A program made the translations under genes and the position numbers. Shown here in pieces: positions 9,622-17,864 of a stretch of 64,000 nt of DNA (positions are counted from its first letter, which is position 1; every line of letters begins with the position of its first letter). The notes beneath the pieces were generated by a model that worked only from the letters and a program-made list of their open reading frames with translations, ran no database searches and had not been told where the DNA came from. This stretch comes from DYRB01 sp963845265. GTDB taxonomy: Bacteria; Pseudomonadota; Gammaproteobacteria; Chromatiales; Chromatiaceae. Location of the stretch: assembly GCA_963845265.1 (NCBI GenBank), contig CAWJRN010000003.1:372001-436000 (forward strand), in the 5' to 3' direction.

Positions 9622-10624
9622 ATGACTGGCTCCGACAACCCCGAAGACCGATTCGCCGCCGCCTTGGTCGATTTCCTGGCCGATGTGCCCCTCCTGCGGT
9701 CCGTGGACCCCGAAAGCCCAGCGGAGCGGCAGCTGTGGCGCGCCTGCGAGCTGTGCATCTACCTGGGGTATCGCCATCGAGGCCTGTCCGGACCCGCGCT
9801 CCCTTTCCGGCGATGCCATCGCGGACTGGAGGCGGCGGGGCCTGGTGCCCGGCGAGGGTCTGAGCGACCCGGCTGACATGGCGCCGGACCGCCCCTTCTG
9901 GCTGATGCTCGGCGGCCAGCGCGCCGGTACCGTCGCGCTCCGGGCTCAGGACCCGGGATGGGGCCAGCCGCTCCTCCGGGTATCGAGCCTGTATGTCTTC
10001 CCCGAGCTGCGGCGCGGCGGCGTGGGCACCCTGGTCATGAGCACCCTGGAAGGCGCCGCCCGCTTGCTCGGGTTTGCCGGCATCCGACTGGAGACGGAAT
10101 GGCTTTGGCAAGGGGCCGTGCGGTTCTATCTCCGTCAGGGCTACTGGGTCGCCAACTGGAAGCATGGCTTGAGCCTGGTGCGGTACCGAGAGGACCCCGG
10201 CTATCGGGTCCGATCGGACCCGGGGCAGATGACGTTTTCCCTGTGCGTGAGGGCCGACGGGGAAGGTGGAGCAGACAAGGCATCGACCAGGGACACGCCT
10301 ACCGCCCTCATCTCCGCCCGACGCCGGGGCGACGCGCTGATCTGGGAAGCGCATCCGAGCGCATGGGCCGCAGAAGGGTCGGCCGAGGGTCCGCGCGCCT
10401 CGCCGACATCCACCTTCGCCCTTTGGCTCGCCGTCTCCGGTTGGCCCCTTGTCCGGGGTCCGTCGGAGTGGGAGCAGCGCCACCGTTGGGGGGATGCCGG
10501 CCTGCCGGAAGGGCTGGCCTACAAGATCGGTATCTTCGAGGCTTACGCACGCCACCTGGGCCTGCGTGTCGATACCCCGAGGATTCCCGGTCTGGTCTAC
10601 CCAGGCTGGAAAGACCTCCAGTAG
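9622..10624 (+). pseudogene. GNAT N-acetyltransferase with one frameshift
   Basis: The 5' part (ATG at 9622) reads DRFAAALVDFLADV, ERQLWRACELCIYLGY, then the frame changes near 9770. Continuing in the next frame gives EACPDPRSLSGDAIADW, WLMLGGQRAGTVALR, LRVSSLYVFPELRRGGVGTLVM (the acetyl-CoA binding Q/R-x-x-G-x-G/A motif, here RRGGVG) and LETEWLWQGAVRFYLRQGYW. About 110 further residues form a C-terminal domain with ALWLAVSGWPL and GLAYKIGIFEAYARHLGL. One extra C in tatcgccatcg would explain the break. The acetyltransferase core itself is uninterrupted, so a product starting internally is possible. Substrate unknown. Confidence 0.7.
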
Positions 10625-10708
10625 CCGTCGAGCGCCGGCGGTGCAGAAACCTGGGTGCCGCCAGGAGGCTGCGCAAGTAATTCTGAAACCGCATCATCAG
10701 GCGGACCG

Positions 10709-10794
10709 GGTAGGCTGGGTTGAGCTTGCGAAACCCAGCAATCAACGGCTTAGGGGTCGCGATATGCTGGGTTTCGTACCTCAACCCAGCCTAC
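10709..10794. repeat. GTAGGCTGGGTTGAG palindromic repeat
   Basis: The left end gtaggctgggttgagc and right end ctcaacccagcctac form an inverted repeat, with a central part carrying gaaacccagca and tgctgggtttc as a second inverted pair. It belongs to the same family as 7621-7707 and 59241-59310. It follows the GNAT gene directly and could act as a bidirectional stem-loop. Confidence 0.75.
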
Positions 10795-10862
10795 GAACTG
10801 GCCCGGGCCCGCCAGGGGAGCGGTGAGCCTATGTCTGTCGACGCCCTGGCTCAGGCGGCGAA

Positions 10863-10939
10863 GTAGGGTGGAACAAACGAAGCGGTTCCACCTCGGCGGT
10901 GCTGGTGGATCCGTCGCTACGCTCCTTGATCCACCCTAC
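10863..10939. repeat. GTAGGGTGGA...TCCACCCTAC palindromic repeat
   Basis: Perfect 10-bp inverted ends, gtagggtgga at 10863-10872 and tccaccctac at 10930-10939, flank a 57-bp centre containing ggttccacc and ggtggatcc. It is a sister type of the GTAGGCTGGG repeats. The stretch 10625-11074 contains this and the preceding repeat and no gene that I can support. Confidence 0.75.
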
Positions 10940-11074
10940 AAGTGTGCAGTTGGTTTTTGCACCTTTCCTTATCGACCCTGCCGTTGTTGGCTGGACTCGT
11001 GCGCAACCGTACGATCCTGACCAGCCATCAGCGGCAAGTCTGCGCCTCACCAGGTGAGGTGCCCCGCCCGGCCG

Positions 11075-12508
11075 TCACGCCTTGAGCCTGGCCTTGAGCA
11101 GGGCGTTGACCTGCTGTGGATTGGCCTTGCCCTTGCTCGCCTTCATGATCTGACCGACGAAGAAGCCAAAGACCTTTTCGTTGCCCCCGAGGTACTGCTG
11201 GACCTGGGTCTGGTTGGCCGCGACGATCTCGTCCACCAGGGCCTCGATGGCCCCGCTGTCGGTGATCTGTTCGAGGCCCTTGGCCTTGATCACCGTGTCC
11301 GCATCCTGGCCCTCGCCCCACATGGCCTCGAAGACCTGCTTGGCGATCTTGCCCGAGATGGTGTTGTCCTGGATGCGCTTGAGCAGCCCGGCCAGGCGCT
11401 CCGCCGGGACCGGGCTCGCGGCGATCTCCAGCCCCGCCTTGTTCAGGGCAGCGGATAGCTCCCCACTGACCCAGTTGGCGGCCAGCTTGGCATCCCCACA
11501 GGCACCGGCGACGGCCTCGAAGTAGTCCGCCAGGTCGCGGCTCGCCGTGAGCAGGTTGGCGTCGTAGTCCGACAGCCCAAGCTCGGTGTGAAAACGGTGG
11601 CGGCGTGCGTCCGGCAGCTCCGGCATGTCGGCCACGGCGTCGGCGATGAAGGCCTCGTCCAGCACCACGGGGAGCAGGTCCGGGTCGGGGAAGTACCGGT
11701 AGTCGTTTGCCTCCTCCTTGCTGCGCATGGAGCGGGTCTCGTCCCGGTCCGAGTCATACAGGCGCGTCTCCTGCACCACGGTCCCGCCGGCTTCGAGCAG
11801 GTCTGCCTGGCGCTCGATCTCGAAGTTCAGCGCCTTCTCGAGGAAGCGGAAGGAGTTGATGTTCTTGATCTCGGCGCGGGTGCCGAAGGCCTCCTGGCCC
11901 TTGGGCCGCAGGGAGATATTGGCGTCCATGCGGAAGGATCCCTCCTGCATGTTGCCGTCGCTGATGCCGATGTAGCGCACGATCTGGTGGATCTTCTTCG
12001 CGTAGGCGACCGCCTCCTTGGGGGAGCGCAGATCGGGCTCCGAGACGATCTCCAGGAGCGGTGTCCCGGCCCGGTTCAGGTCGATGCCGGTGGAGCCGTG
12101 AAAGTCCTCGTGCAGGGACTTGCCCGCGTCCTCTTCCAGGTGGGCACGGGTGACGCCAATGGTCTTGACCGCACCGTCGTCGAGGACGATCTCTACTTCG
12201 CCTTTGCCCACGATCGGCAACTCGTATTGGCTGATTTGGTAGCCCTTGGGAAGGTCCGGGTAGAAGTAGTTCTTGCGCGCGAAGACCGACCGGTCGGCGA
12301 TATGGGCCGCGATGGATCTACCGAAGCGCACCGCAAAGACTACCGCCTGACGGTTCAGCACCGGCAGGACCCCGGGCAGGCCCAGGTCAACGGCGCACGC
12401 CTGGGTGTTGGGGTCGGCCCCGAAGGCGGTAGGTGCCCCGGAGAAGATCTTCGACGCTGTAGCGAGCTGGGTGTGGATCTCCAGCCCGATGACGGTTTCC
12501 CATTGCAT
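11075..12508 (-). CDS. gatB: Aspartyl/glutamyl-tRNA(Asn/Gln) amidotransferase subunit B
   Basis: A 477-aa GatB, which phosphorylates and, with GatA, amidates misacylated Glu-tRNA(Gln) or Asp-tRNA(Asn). The N-terminus WETVIGLEIHTQL, FARKNYFYPDLPKGYQISQYE, HLEEDAGKS, DLNRAGTPLLEIVSEPD and MQEGSFRMDANIS are the catalytic-core motifs; the C-terminal YqeY-like helical domain ends NPQQVNALLKARL. Length is normal. The gatC and gatA genes that often precede it are not in the window, so the operon is split or ends at gatB. The GATB start MQWETVIG matches the family. Confidence 0.96.
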   Translation of the reverse strand: MQWETVIGLEIHTQLATASKIFSGAPTAFGADPNTQACAVDLGLPGVLPVLNRQAVVFAVRFGRSIAAHIADRSVFARKNYFYPDLPKGYQISQYELPIVGKGEVEIVLDDGAVKTIGVTRAHLEEDAGKSLHEDFHGSTGIDLNRAGTPLLEIVSEPDLRSPKEAVAYAKKIHQIVRYIGISDGNMQEGSFRMDANISLRPKGQEAFGTRAEIKNINSFRFLEKALNFEIERQADLLEAGGTVVQETRLYDSDRDETRSMRSKEEANDYRYFPDPDLLPVVLDEAFIADAVADMPELPDARRHRFHTELGLSDYDANLLTASRDLADYFEAVAGACGDAKLAANWVSGELSAALNKAGLEIAASPVPAERLAGLLKRIQDNTISGKIAKQVFEAMWGEGQDADTVIKAKGLEQITDSGAIEALVDEIVAANQTQVQQYLGGNEKVFGFFVGQIMKASKGKANPQQVNALLKARLKA

Positions 12509-12701
12509 GCTGTGTTACCTGAGAAGCGGCGGGATGGTCCGCATAAGGACCGCGAATGAAGGAAGGGGACCTTAAACCAACTCAGTCCCGTGGAAAAGGG
12601 CCCCGCGACGAAGTCGGGGGCGCTGCCAAGGCAATGGGGCAGGGTAGGCGGGTTCCCGATGGGGCCAGCAGTGAAGGCGGACACCGTCGAACCAAAGGAC
12701 C

Positions 12702-12722
12702 CCGGGGCCTGGGAGGCCCCGG
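12702..12722 (-). terminator. Probable hairpin terminator after the NDUFA9-like gene
   Basis: On the minus strand, 5 nt after the stop at 12727, ccggggcc tccca ggccccgg forms an 8-bp GC stem with a 5-nt loop. Only a weak T tract (cctttggtt) follows, so termination may be partial. The rest of the 12509-12726 spacer shows nothing else recognisable. Confidence 0.55.
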
Positions 12723-12726
12723 TGAC

Positions 12727-13650
12727 TCAGGTGTTGAGATAGGCGAGGGTCACGGCATCAAAGGCGGTGGGGGTTATCCCGAGGCGCTCGAAGCCGTTGT
12801 CGCCGTCGCAGGCGTTGCCCTCCAGCAACATCGTGATCTGGTCGCGGGTGATCGGGAACCAGGGGAAGCGGTCCAGCACTGAGGCCGCGGTCTGCACGGC
12901 GAAGGCGGGTGCCGGGAGCATGAACTTGGTCTTGCCGCAGGCAGCGGCGATGGTGGTCAGGATCTCTCGCCAACTCAGGGCCTCGGGGCCGCACAGGGCG
13001 TAGGTCTGGGAGATCGTCTGCGCATCGGTCAGTGCCTGCGCAAAGGCCGCGGCCACATCGGTGACCGCGACGGGCGCGAGCTGGAAGGCGCCGGCGTTAA
13101 GCGGCAGGATGCCTGGATAGAAGAGCGGCGCAGGCAGCGGGCTGTCGATGATGTCGCGCTTGAGTTGGGTGCAGAACTCCATCTGTCCGTGGGGGTCACC
13201 GAAGATGACCGATGGGCGAAAGATGGTCCAGTCCAGGTCGGAGTAGCGCAGTGCCTCCTCGGCCTCGAACTTGGTGCGCTGGTAGGGGGTGCCGTCGGCC
13301 TTGACGCCGTTGGCGCTCATCAGCAGGAAACGGCGCACGCCGGACGCCCGTGCGGCCTCGATGGTACGTTCTACCCCCCGGCGTTGGAGTTCGTCGAAGG
13401 TGATGCCGCGGGCAGGGTCTTCCCGCAGGATGCCGATCAGGTAGATCACCGCATCGCAGCCGGCAAGGCAGTCGGTGATGTCGTCGGCGCTGGCGACATC
13501 GCCGCTGACGCTCTCGCAGGCATCCAACCAGGCGGGTCTCGGGGTGTCCGAGGGGCGCACCATGACGCGCAGGCTATGGCCAGCGGCGAGCAGGTGCTCG
13601 GAGATGTGACTGCCGACAAAGCCGGTCGCGCCGATCAGGCTGACTTTCAC
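12727..13650 (-). CDS. NDUFA9-like NAD(P)-binding protein (atypical SDR)
   Basis: A 307-aa extended/atypical short-chain dehydrogenase family protein. VKVSLIGATGFVGSHI is the GxxGxxG nucleotide-binding motif, CDAVIYLIGILRED and RFLLMSANGVKADGTPYQRTKFEAE carry the SDR core (YxxxK-like spacing retained), and FRPSVIFGDP is typical of complex I NDUFA9-like proteins of proteobacteria. The start is GTG at 13650, preceded by cagga gc at a good distance; the longer open frame upstream has no ribosome site. Members are linked to quinone or respiratory-chain function, but the reaction here is not known. Confidence 0.82.
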   Translation of the reverse strand: MKVSLIGATGFVGSHISEHLLAAGHSLRVMVRPSDTPRPAWLDACESVSGDVASADDITDCLAGCDAVIYLIGILREDPARGITFDELQRRGVERTIEAARASGVRRFLLMSANGVKADGTPYQRTKFEAEEALRYSDLDWTIFRPSVIFGDPHGQMEFCTQLKRDIIDSPLPAPLFYPGILPLNAGAFQLAPVAVTDVAAAFAQALTDAQTISQTYALCGPEALSWREILTTIAAACGKTKFMLPAPAFAVQTAASVLDRFPWFPITRDQITMLLEGNACDGDNGFERLGITPTAFDAVTLAYLNT

Positions 13651-13714
13651 GATAGAAGCTCCTGGTGTAGGTAGGGAGGCCCCGGCCGACGCACCTGGAA
13701 CGGGCGAGCCGGCT

Positions 13715-14218
13715 TCAGATCCCCGCGCTGCTGAGCGTCGGGGTGGTCGGACCGACGGGCAGGATGGCGCGGCGGCGTAGGCGCCGCAGTTGCACCTTGG
13801 TGGCCGCGAAGGCCTCGGTGACGGCCTCACGGGCTTGTTTGCGGAACTCGCGCACGATCACCTGGCGGCGGTCGGCCAGGGCTGCGACGACCTCGCAGCG
13901 GACCTGGTGCCCGCGGGCCTGGTCGAACTCTTCGACGATGTTGACGCGCAGTTCGGCCGTGCGATCGGGGAAGAACGTCTCGATCTCGCGGGCCTGGGTG
14001 GCGATCAGGCCGCGCAGGCCTCGATCCAGGGCGAGCATGTCGCCGCCGATGTGTAGATTGGGCGGCAGGGGTGTCATGGCCTTGGCCATGGGTTGGCGTT
14101 GCGGGGGCGCCGCGGTGTTGGACGGCTCGCGTCGTATATTCGACGGTTTACGATTCTTAGAGCGCTGTGGGCGCTGCTTGGGTCTGGTCGGACCCGACGT
14201 GGGGGTAGGCTGTGCCAT
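13715..14218 (-). CDS. HPF/RaiA-like ribosome-associated protein (tentative)
   Basis: A predicted 167-aa protein starting MAQPTPTSG. A basic Pro/Arg-rich N-terminus (~45 residues) precedes LHIGGDMLALDRGLRGLIATQAREIETFFPD, a β strand RVNIVEEFDQARGHQVRCEVVAAL, then REAVTEAFAATKVQLRRLRRR. The pattern strand-helix with ALTEAFAxxxxQLRRxR resembles hibernation-promoting factor/RaiA proteins that bind the 30S subunit. The frame is open upstream to 14398, so the start is uncertain. It is 64 nt downstream of the NDUFA9-like gene start and on the same strand, transcribed before it, so the two may form an operon. Confidence 0.5.
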   Translation of the reverse strand: MAQPTPTSGPTRPKQRPQRSKNRKPSNIRREPSNTAAPPQRQPMAKAMTPLPPNLHIGGDMLALDRGLRGLIATQAREIETFFPDRTAELRVNIVEEFDQARGHQVRCEVVAALADRRQVIVREFRKQAREAVTEAFAATKVQLRRLRRRAILPVGPTTPTLSSAGI

Positions 14219-14791
14219 AAGGGATTCGATGGGATCAATCCGTGGGATGACGCGTCGGTCGCGACGCGGATTATTGAGGCGAACCTGCACCGCGTGATAC
14301 GTGGGAGGTTGCGCCGGGAACTGGAGTTTCAAGGCTTGCGCCGCCCACGGTGAGCCGAATGGGCTGGTGGCAGGGCTGGCCGTGCTGGTCTGCCGCACCG
14401 GCGGTGCAGTTGGACGGATCTCGTCGGATCCGGCCCGATCGGGACCTTGTCGGGAGATGGGAGGGTTGGACAGGGTTCGGATCGTTCCCTTAGCGGTCCC
14501 GGGGACCGCGTAGGCTTGGCCTGCGTAGGGACGCAGTCAGTATGGTTTAAACCGGCGAGAAAGGGAATGTTTTTCTCGCGCAGGTCACGGGCCGGGCCTT
14601 GGTGGGTGTGCCGGGCGCGTCGGGTGTGCCGCCGTGCCCAGTGTTGTTCTGAGAAAATCCGGCGAGATAAATTGAGCGCTAACAACAGCCTCGCGCTGGA
14701 GAGCCGCTTCGATCTAGCTTACAACGCGGCCCACGCCCTGTGTCTGGCGGCGCTGCGGTGGCACGGTTACCGCTCCGGCAATCGCTACACC
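14219..14791. other. Gene-poor interval
   Basis: No gene is convincing on either strand. The stretch contains an inverted repeat gcgagaaa ... tttttctcgc at about 14553-14579 without a clear terminator tail, which could be a regulatory stem-loop. Codon-like structure in other frames appears to be chance in GC-rich sequence. Confidence 0.4.
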
Positions 14792-15067
14792 TCAGTCTCG
14801 CCGGCTACAGGCCTCTTTGATGTCGTCAAGCAGCTTGCGGTAACTGCGGGCGAGCTTGTTTGGCTTGTTTTTGTGCTTCTCGGTCACCGACTCGAACCGC
14901 TTCTCGAAGCATTCCGCTTGCTTCTTTTCGCCATCGTTTCCGCAGTTGGCCAGCTTTGCGAGCCGCTTCTTCTGAAGCGCACGGATGAGCTCCCGGTCGT
15001 GTTTGGCGAAGTACAGGTCCTCATCGGCGAGTTCCTTCAGATGTATCTTGTCGACAAAGTTGCTCAT
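14792..15067 (-). CDS. Small basic hypothetical protein (91 aa)
   Basis: A Lys/Glu-rich helical protein: MSNFVDKIHLKELADEDLYFAKHD, then ELIRALQKKRLAKLANC and KHKNKPNKLARSYRKLLDDIKEACSRRD. It is cytoplasmic, with no signal or membrane segment, and two Cys residues. Codon use looks real, as the third positions are GC-poor only at Lys/Phe codons. I do not recognise the family. It stands alone, divergent from the PilZ-like gene that starts at 15243; the 175-bp gap between them likely holds both promoters. Confidence 0.65.
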   Translation of the reverse strand: MSNFVDKIHLKELADEDLYFAKHDRELIRALQKKRLAKLANCGNDGEKKQAECFEKRFESVTEKHKNKPNKLARSYRKLLDDIKEACSRRD

Positions 15068-15242
15068 GGCACTGACCTGTCATGCACGGTGATCGTCCAA
15101 GGATATTACGTTTCGCCCCGGAAAGGGCGGCGGCGCAGCCGAGGCTAGTCCGCTGAGCTTGTTGGGTCAAGCTTTACTTGCAATATGACGAAAATATTAC
15201 AGTATTAGGAGTGACCTCCCCCACGACGAGAAGACGACCGAC

Positions 15243-15728
15243 ATGGCCTCGGACGACTCGAACGGACGTGCGGCGTGCAGAATCCAGGTGGATGTGCGCT
15301 GCCCGGCGGTAAATCTGCAAAAAACATGCTGTGCCTACCACGTGGGCATGGATCGCGTCTTTCTCGAAGATGTGCCGCCCCTGGCGAAGGGCGCGGAGGT
15401 GGAGGTGCGTTTTCCGGGTGACCGCACAGATCCCCTGTGCCTGACCTGTACGGTCGAAGAGGCGCTGGGCGACCTGGCGTTCTTGCGGTTCCCGGATTTG
15501 CAGGACGCCGATAAGGTCAAGCTGGAGGCGCTGCTCTGCCCGAACTGGGATGGCGTGGACCTGCTGGAAGGCCTGTTGATCCTGTCGAGGCGTCTACCGG
15601 CCGCGAACCTGCAGGACTGGCTGAGGCTCACCAGCATCCTCGTCAAGTGCCGCCCCGGGACGATCACCGAGTGTCTAACGTCGCTCGATCAAGCGATCCC
15701 TCCGGATTTCGTCAAGATGCGCGAATAG
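15243..15728 (+). CDS. PilZ-like protein
   Basis: A 161-aa soluble protein. CRIQVDVRCPAV, GMDRVFLEDVPPLAKGAEVEVRFPGD and CTVEEALGDLAFLRFPDL give the β-barrel pattern of PilZ domains, but the c-di-GMP binding RxxxR motif is not evident, so binding may be lost. The C-terminal 60 residues (GLLILSRRLPAANLQDWLRL) are helical. Cys residues are unusually common in the first 35 residues. The 3' end overlaps the 3' end of the Cys-rich membrane protein gene on the opposite strand by 17 bp, a convergent arrangement. The family call is tentative. Confidence 0.55.
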   Translation: MASDDSNGRAACRIQVDVRCPAVNLQKTCCAYHVGMDRVFLEDVPPLAKGAEVEVRFPGDRTDPLCLTCTVEEALGDLAFLRFPDLQDADKVKLEALLCPNWDGVDLLEGLLILSRRLPAANLQDWLRLTSILVKCRPGTITECLTSLDQAIPPDFVKMRE

Positions 15729-15921
15729 ATTTGCAGCTGCGTTTGCACTGGTCCGACGGGTTTTGGTCTGGACAGGCGCGCTTGCAGGTACCGTGGCAGG
15801 TGGCGCCGTCTTCGACCCGTCTGGCCTCGGGGTCGGCCTTGGTCAGCCAGCGCTGAAACAGGACCCAGGCGGCGCACAGGAGCGATAGGGCCAGGACGGC
15901 GATGAGGTGCTGCTGCCACAT
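15712..15921 (-). CDS. Small Cys-rich single-pass membrane protein downstream of rnfA
   Basis: A 69-aa protein with one N-terminal membrane helix (LIAVLALSLLCAAWVLF) followed by a 45-residue tail containing CHGTCKRACPDQNPSDQC and KRSC, five Cys within about 23 residues. The Cys spacing could bind an Fe-S cluster or a metal, or form disulfides. Its start codon lies 3 nt after the rnfA stop, so it is the last gene of the kor-rnf cluster. I know no named family for it; FeoB-associated Cys-rich membrane proteins are similar only in general layout. A role in Rnf assembly or in electron transfer is an inference from position. Confidence 0.7.
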   Translation of the reverse strand: MWQQHLIAVLALSLLCAAWVLFQRWLTKADPEARRVEDGATCHGTCKRACPDQNPSDQCKRSCKSIRAS

Positions 15922-15924
15922 GGC

Positions 15925-16503
15925 TCAGGCGGCGCTGAACAGGCCGGCGAAGCCCATGAAGGCCATGGAGAGAATCCCCGCGATGATCAGGTTCAGGGCC
16001 GTACCGCGGATCAGGCGGGGGACCGGGGCCATCTCGGTCTCCTCTCGGATGCCTGCCATCAGCACCAGCGCCAGGGTGAACCCCAGGCCTGCACCGAACG
16101 CGTAGACCATGCCCTCCAGCAGGCCATAGCCCTTATTGGTGGTGAAGATGGCCAGCCCCAGGATGGCGCAGTTGGTGGTGATCAGGGGCAGAAAGATACC
16201 CAGGGCGCGGAACAGGTTCGGGCTCAGCTTCTTGATCACCATCTCGATGAATTGCACCGTGCTGGCGATGACCACGATGAAGCTGATCAGGCGCAGGTAG
16301 GGGGCATGGACGAGGATGTAGGTGTTGAGAAACCAGGCGCACAGCCCGGTGATCATCATGACGAAGAGTGTGGCGAGGCCGAGCCGAAATGCGGTCTCCA
16401 GGCGTCCGGACACCCCCAAGAAGGGGCATAGCCCGAGGAAATAGGCCAGGACGAAGTTGTTGATCAGCAGGGCGCTGATGAAGATCCAGGCCAGCTCGTT
16501 CAT
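15925..16503 (-). CDS. rnfA: Electron transport complex subunit RnfA
   Basis: A 192-aa, six-helix integral membrane subunit of the Rnf complex. LLINNFVLAYFLGLCPFLGVSG, FVMMITGLCAWFLN and LGIFLPLITTNCAILGLAIF are the conserved RnfA/RnfE-type motifs; the buried Cys residues (GLCPFLG, TTNCAILG) ligand the intramembrane Fe-S cluster shared with RnfE. Length equals the E. coli RsxA. The ATG overlaps the rnfE stop by 4 nt. Together with RnfB, C, D, E and G it couples ferredoxin/NADH electron transfer to ion transport. Confidence 0.96.
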   Translation of the reverse strand: MNELAWIFISALLINNFVLAYFLGLCPFLGVSGRLETAFRLGLATLFVMMITGLCAWFLNTYILVHAPYLRLISFIVVIASTVQFIEMVIKKLSPNLFRALGIFLPLITTNCAILGLAIFTTNKGYGLLEGMVYAFGAGLGFTLALVLMAGIREETEMAPVPRLIRGTALNLIIAGILSMAFMGFAGLFSAA

Positions 16504-17144
16504 GGTGCATCGACCTCCGCCAGGCGTCCGGCGAGCTGCTCCTTGCGCTCCTTGATCCAGCTGAACAGCAACAGCAACAGGCCCAGGGTGAGGAAGCCCC
16601 CGGGGGGCAGGACCATGATCACCCAGGGCTCGAAGTGAGGCCCGAAGACGTCCAGCCCGAAGAACCGCCCCTCACCGAGCAGCTCCCGCACGCTGCCCAG
16701 GGCCAGGAGCGCGAACAGGAAACCGCTGGCCATCCCCAGGGCATCGATGACCGCCAGACCCACGGTGTTGCGCGAGGCGAAGGCCTCCTGGCGCCCGAGG
16801 ATGATGCAGTTGGCGACGATCAGCGGGATGAAGGCCCCCAGCTCTTTGTGGATCTCCGGCACCAGGGCCGCCAGGGCGAAGTCGGTGACGGTGACGAAGG
16901 TGGCGATGATGATGATGTAGGTGGAGATGCGCACCTGCCTCGGAATCCAGGTCTTCAGGGACGACACCAGGAAGCTGGATGCCACCAGCACGAAGAAGGT
17001 CGCCCCACCCATGGCCAGGGCGTTGACCGCGGAGTTGGTCACCGCGAGCATGGGGCACATGCCCAGGACCTGGACGAAGACGGGGTTGTCCCGCCACAGG
17101 CCCTTGATGAACTCCTCATAGGCGTCTGGTGTTGGCTTAGGCAT
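16500..17144 (-). CDS. rnfE: Electron transport complex subunit RnfE
   Basis: A 214-aa membrane subunit homologous to RnfA. EEFIKGLWRDNPVFVQVLGMCPMLAVTNSA is the N-terminal signature, and LGAFIPLIVANCIILGRQEAF the second Cys motif; the two motifs hold the Cys ligands of the membrane Fe-S cluster. The C-terminus ends LFSWIKERKEQLAGRLAEVDAP. The start is ATG at 17144, chosen by family alignment. It lies in the same open frame as rnfG with no stop between them, so a fused product is possible. Overlaps rnfA by 4 nt. Confidence 0.94.
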   Translation of the reverse strand: MPKPTPDAYEEFIKGLWRDNPVFVQVLGMCPMLAVTNSAVNALAMGGATFFVLVASSFLVSSLKTWIPRQVRISTYIIIIATFVTVTDFALAALVPEIHKELGAFIPLIVANCIILGRQEAFASRNTVGLAVIDALGMASGFLFALLALGSVRELLGEGRFFGLDVFGPHFEPWVIMVLPPGGFLTLGLLLLLFSWIKERKEQLAGRLAEVDAP

Positions 17145-17864
17145 GGCCTTGCTCTTGTGTCCTACCGAACGGTCTGAGTGCTGTGGTGGTCCATCGGTCC
17201 CTGAGTCGTCCGCCTGCACCTTGGCCGGCAGCGTCGTCGGCAGGCGCTCGATCCAACGGGCGTTGGCCCCGTTGATGATCCGCACCACGGCCTTGGACGA
17301 GATGGTGGCGCCGGTGATGGCGTCGATCTCATTGGGCGCGGCCTTGGCGCCCTTCTTCACGGCGACGATCTCGGGGTCGATGGCGAGGGCGTCGAAGTTG
17401 GCGACGAAGGCCAGGTCCTTGTAGATCTTGTCCCCCAGCCCCGGGGTCTCGCGGCTCTCCAGGATCTCCATGCCGGTGATCCGCCGCTCGGCGGGCAGGT
17501 ATCCGTAGAGCAGGCCGATGATGTCCTGGAAGCCGGGCCCGTCCGCGGGGATGGCATAGCCCATAAAGACTCCATCCCCGTCGAAGCCCGCGAAGACCGC
17601 CTCATCGCCCTTGGCCTCGACCTCCTTGGGTTCGAGCTTGCCGTCCACAAAAGCCAGCCGCTGCATGGAGCGCACGCCGGGCAGGACCTGGAACACCGCC
17701 TCGCGCAGGACCCGGGCCTTGTAGGCCTCGATGCGGGGCAGGGTCGCCTCGTAGGCGGTGACGATGATCAGCCCCGACAGGAAACCGGCGATGGCCAGGG
17801 TGGCCACCAGCCGTGCCGACGAGGGCTCGGCGCCCTTGGAATGTACCCTTGGATCCTGGCTCAT
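17145..17864 (-). CDS. rnfG: Electron transport complex subunit RnfG (no stop before rnfE)
   Basis: A periplasm-facing flavoprotein subunit with one N-terminal helix (LVATLAIAGFLSGLIIVTAYEATLP). DAITGATISSKAVV contains the TGAT(I)S motif whose Thr carries covalently bound FMN, and LESRETPGLGDKI is another family motif. The ATG at 17864 overlaps the rnfD stop (ATGA). About 240 codons run to the rnfE ATG with no in-frame stop. The last 20 or so residues after PTTLPAKVQADD look unlike a family C-terminus, whereas another frame gives a short tail ending with TAG at 17162. A one-base indel near 17195-17225 or a true rnfG-rnfE fusion are both possible. Confidence 0.88.

Noticed and set aside
14447..15148. 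Plus-strand open frame opposite the 91-aa gene
   Set aside because: The hydrophobic translation comes from reading Lys/Glu-rich codons in antisense; the minus-strand gene has a credible helical protein.
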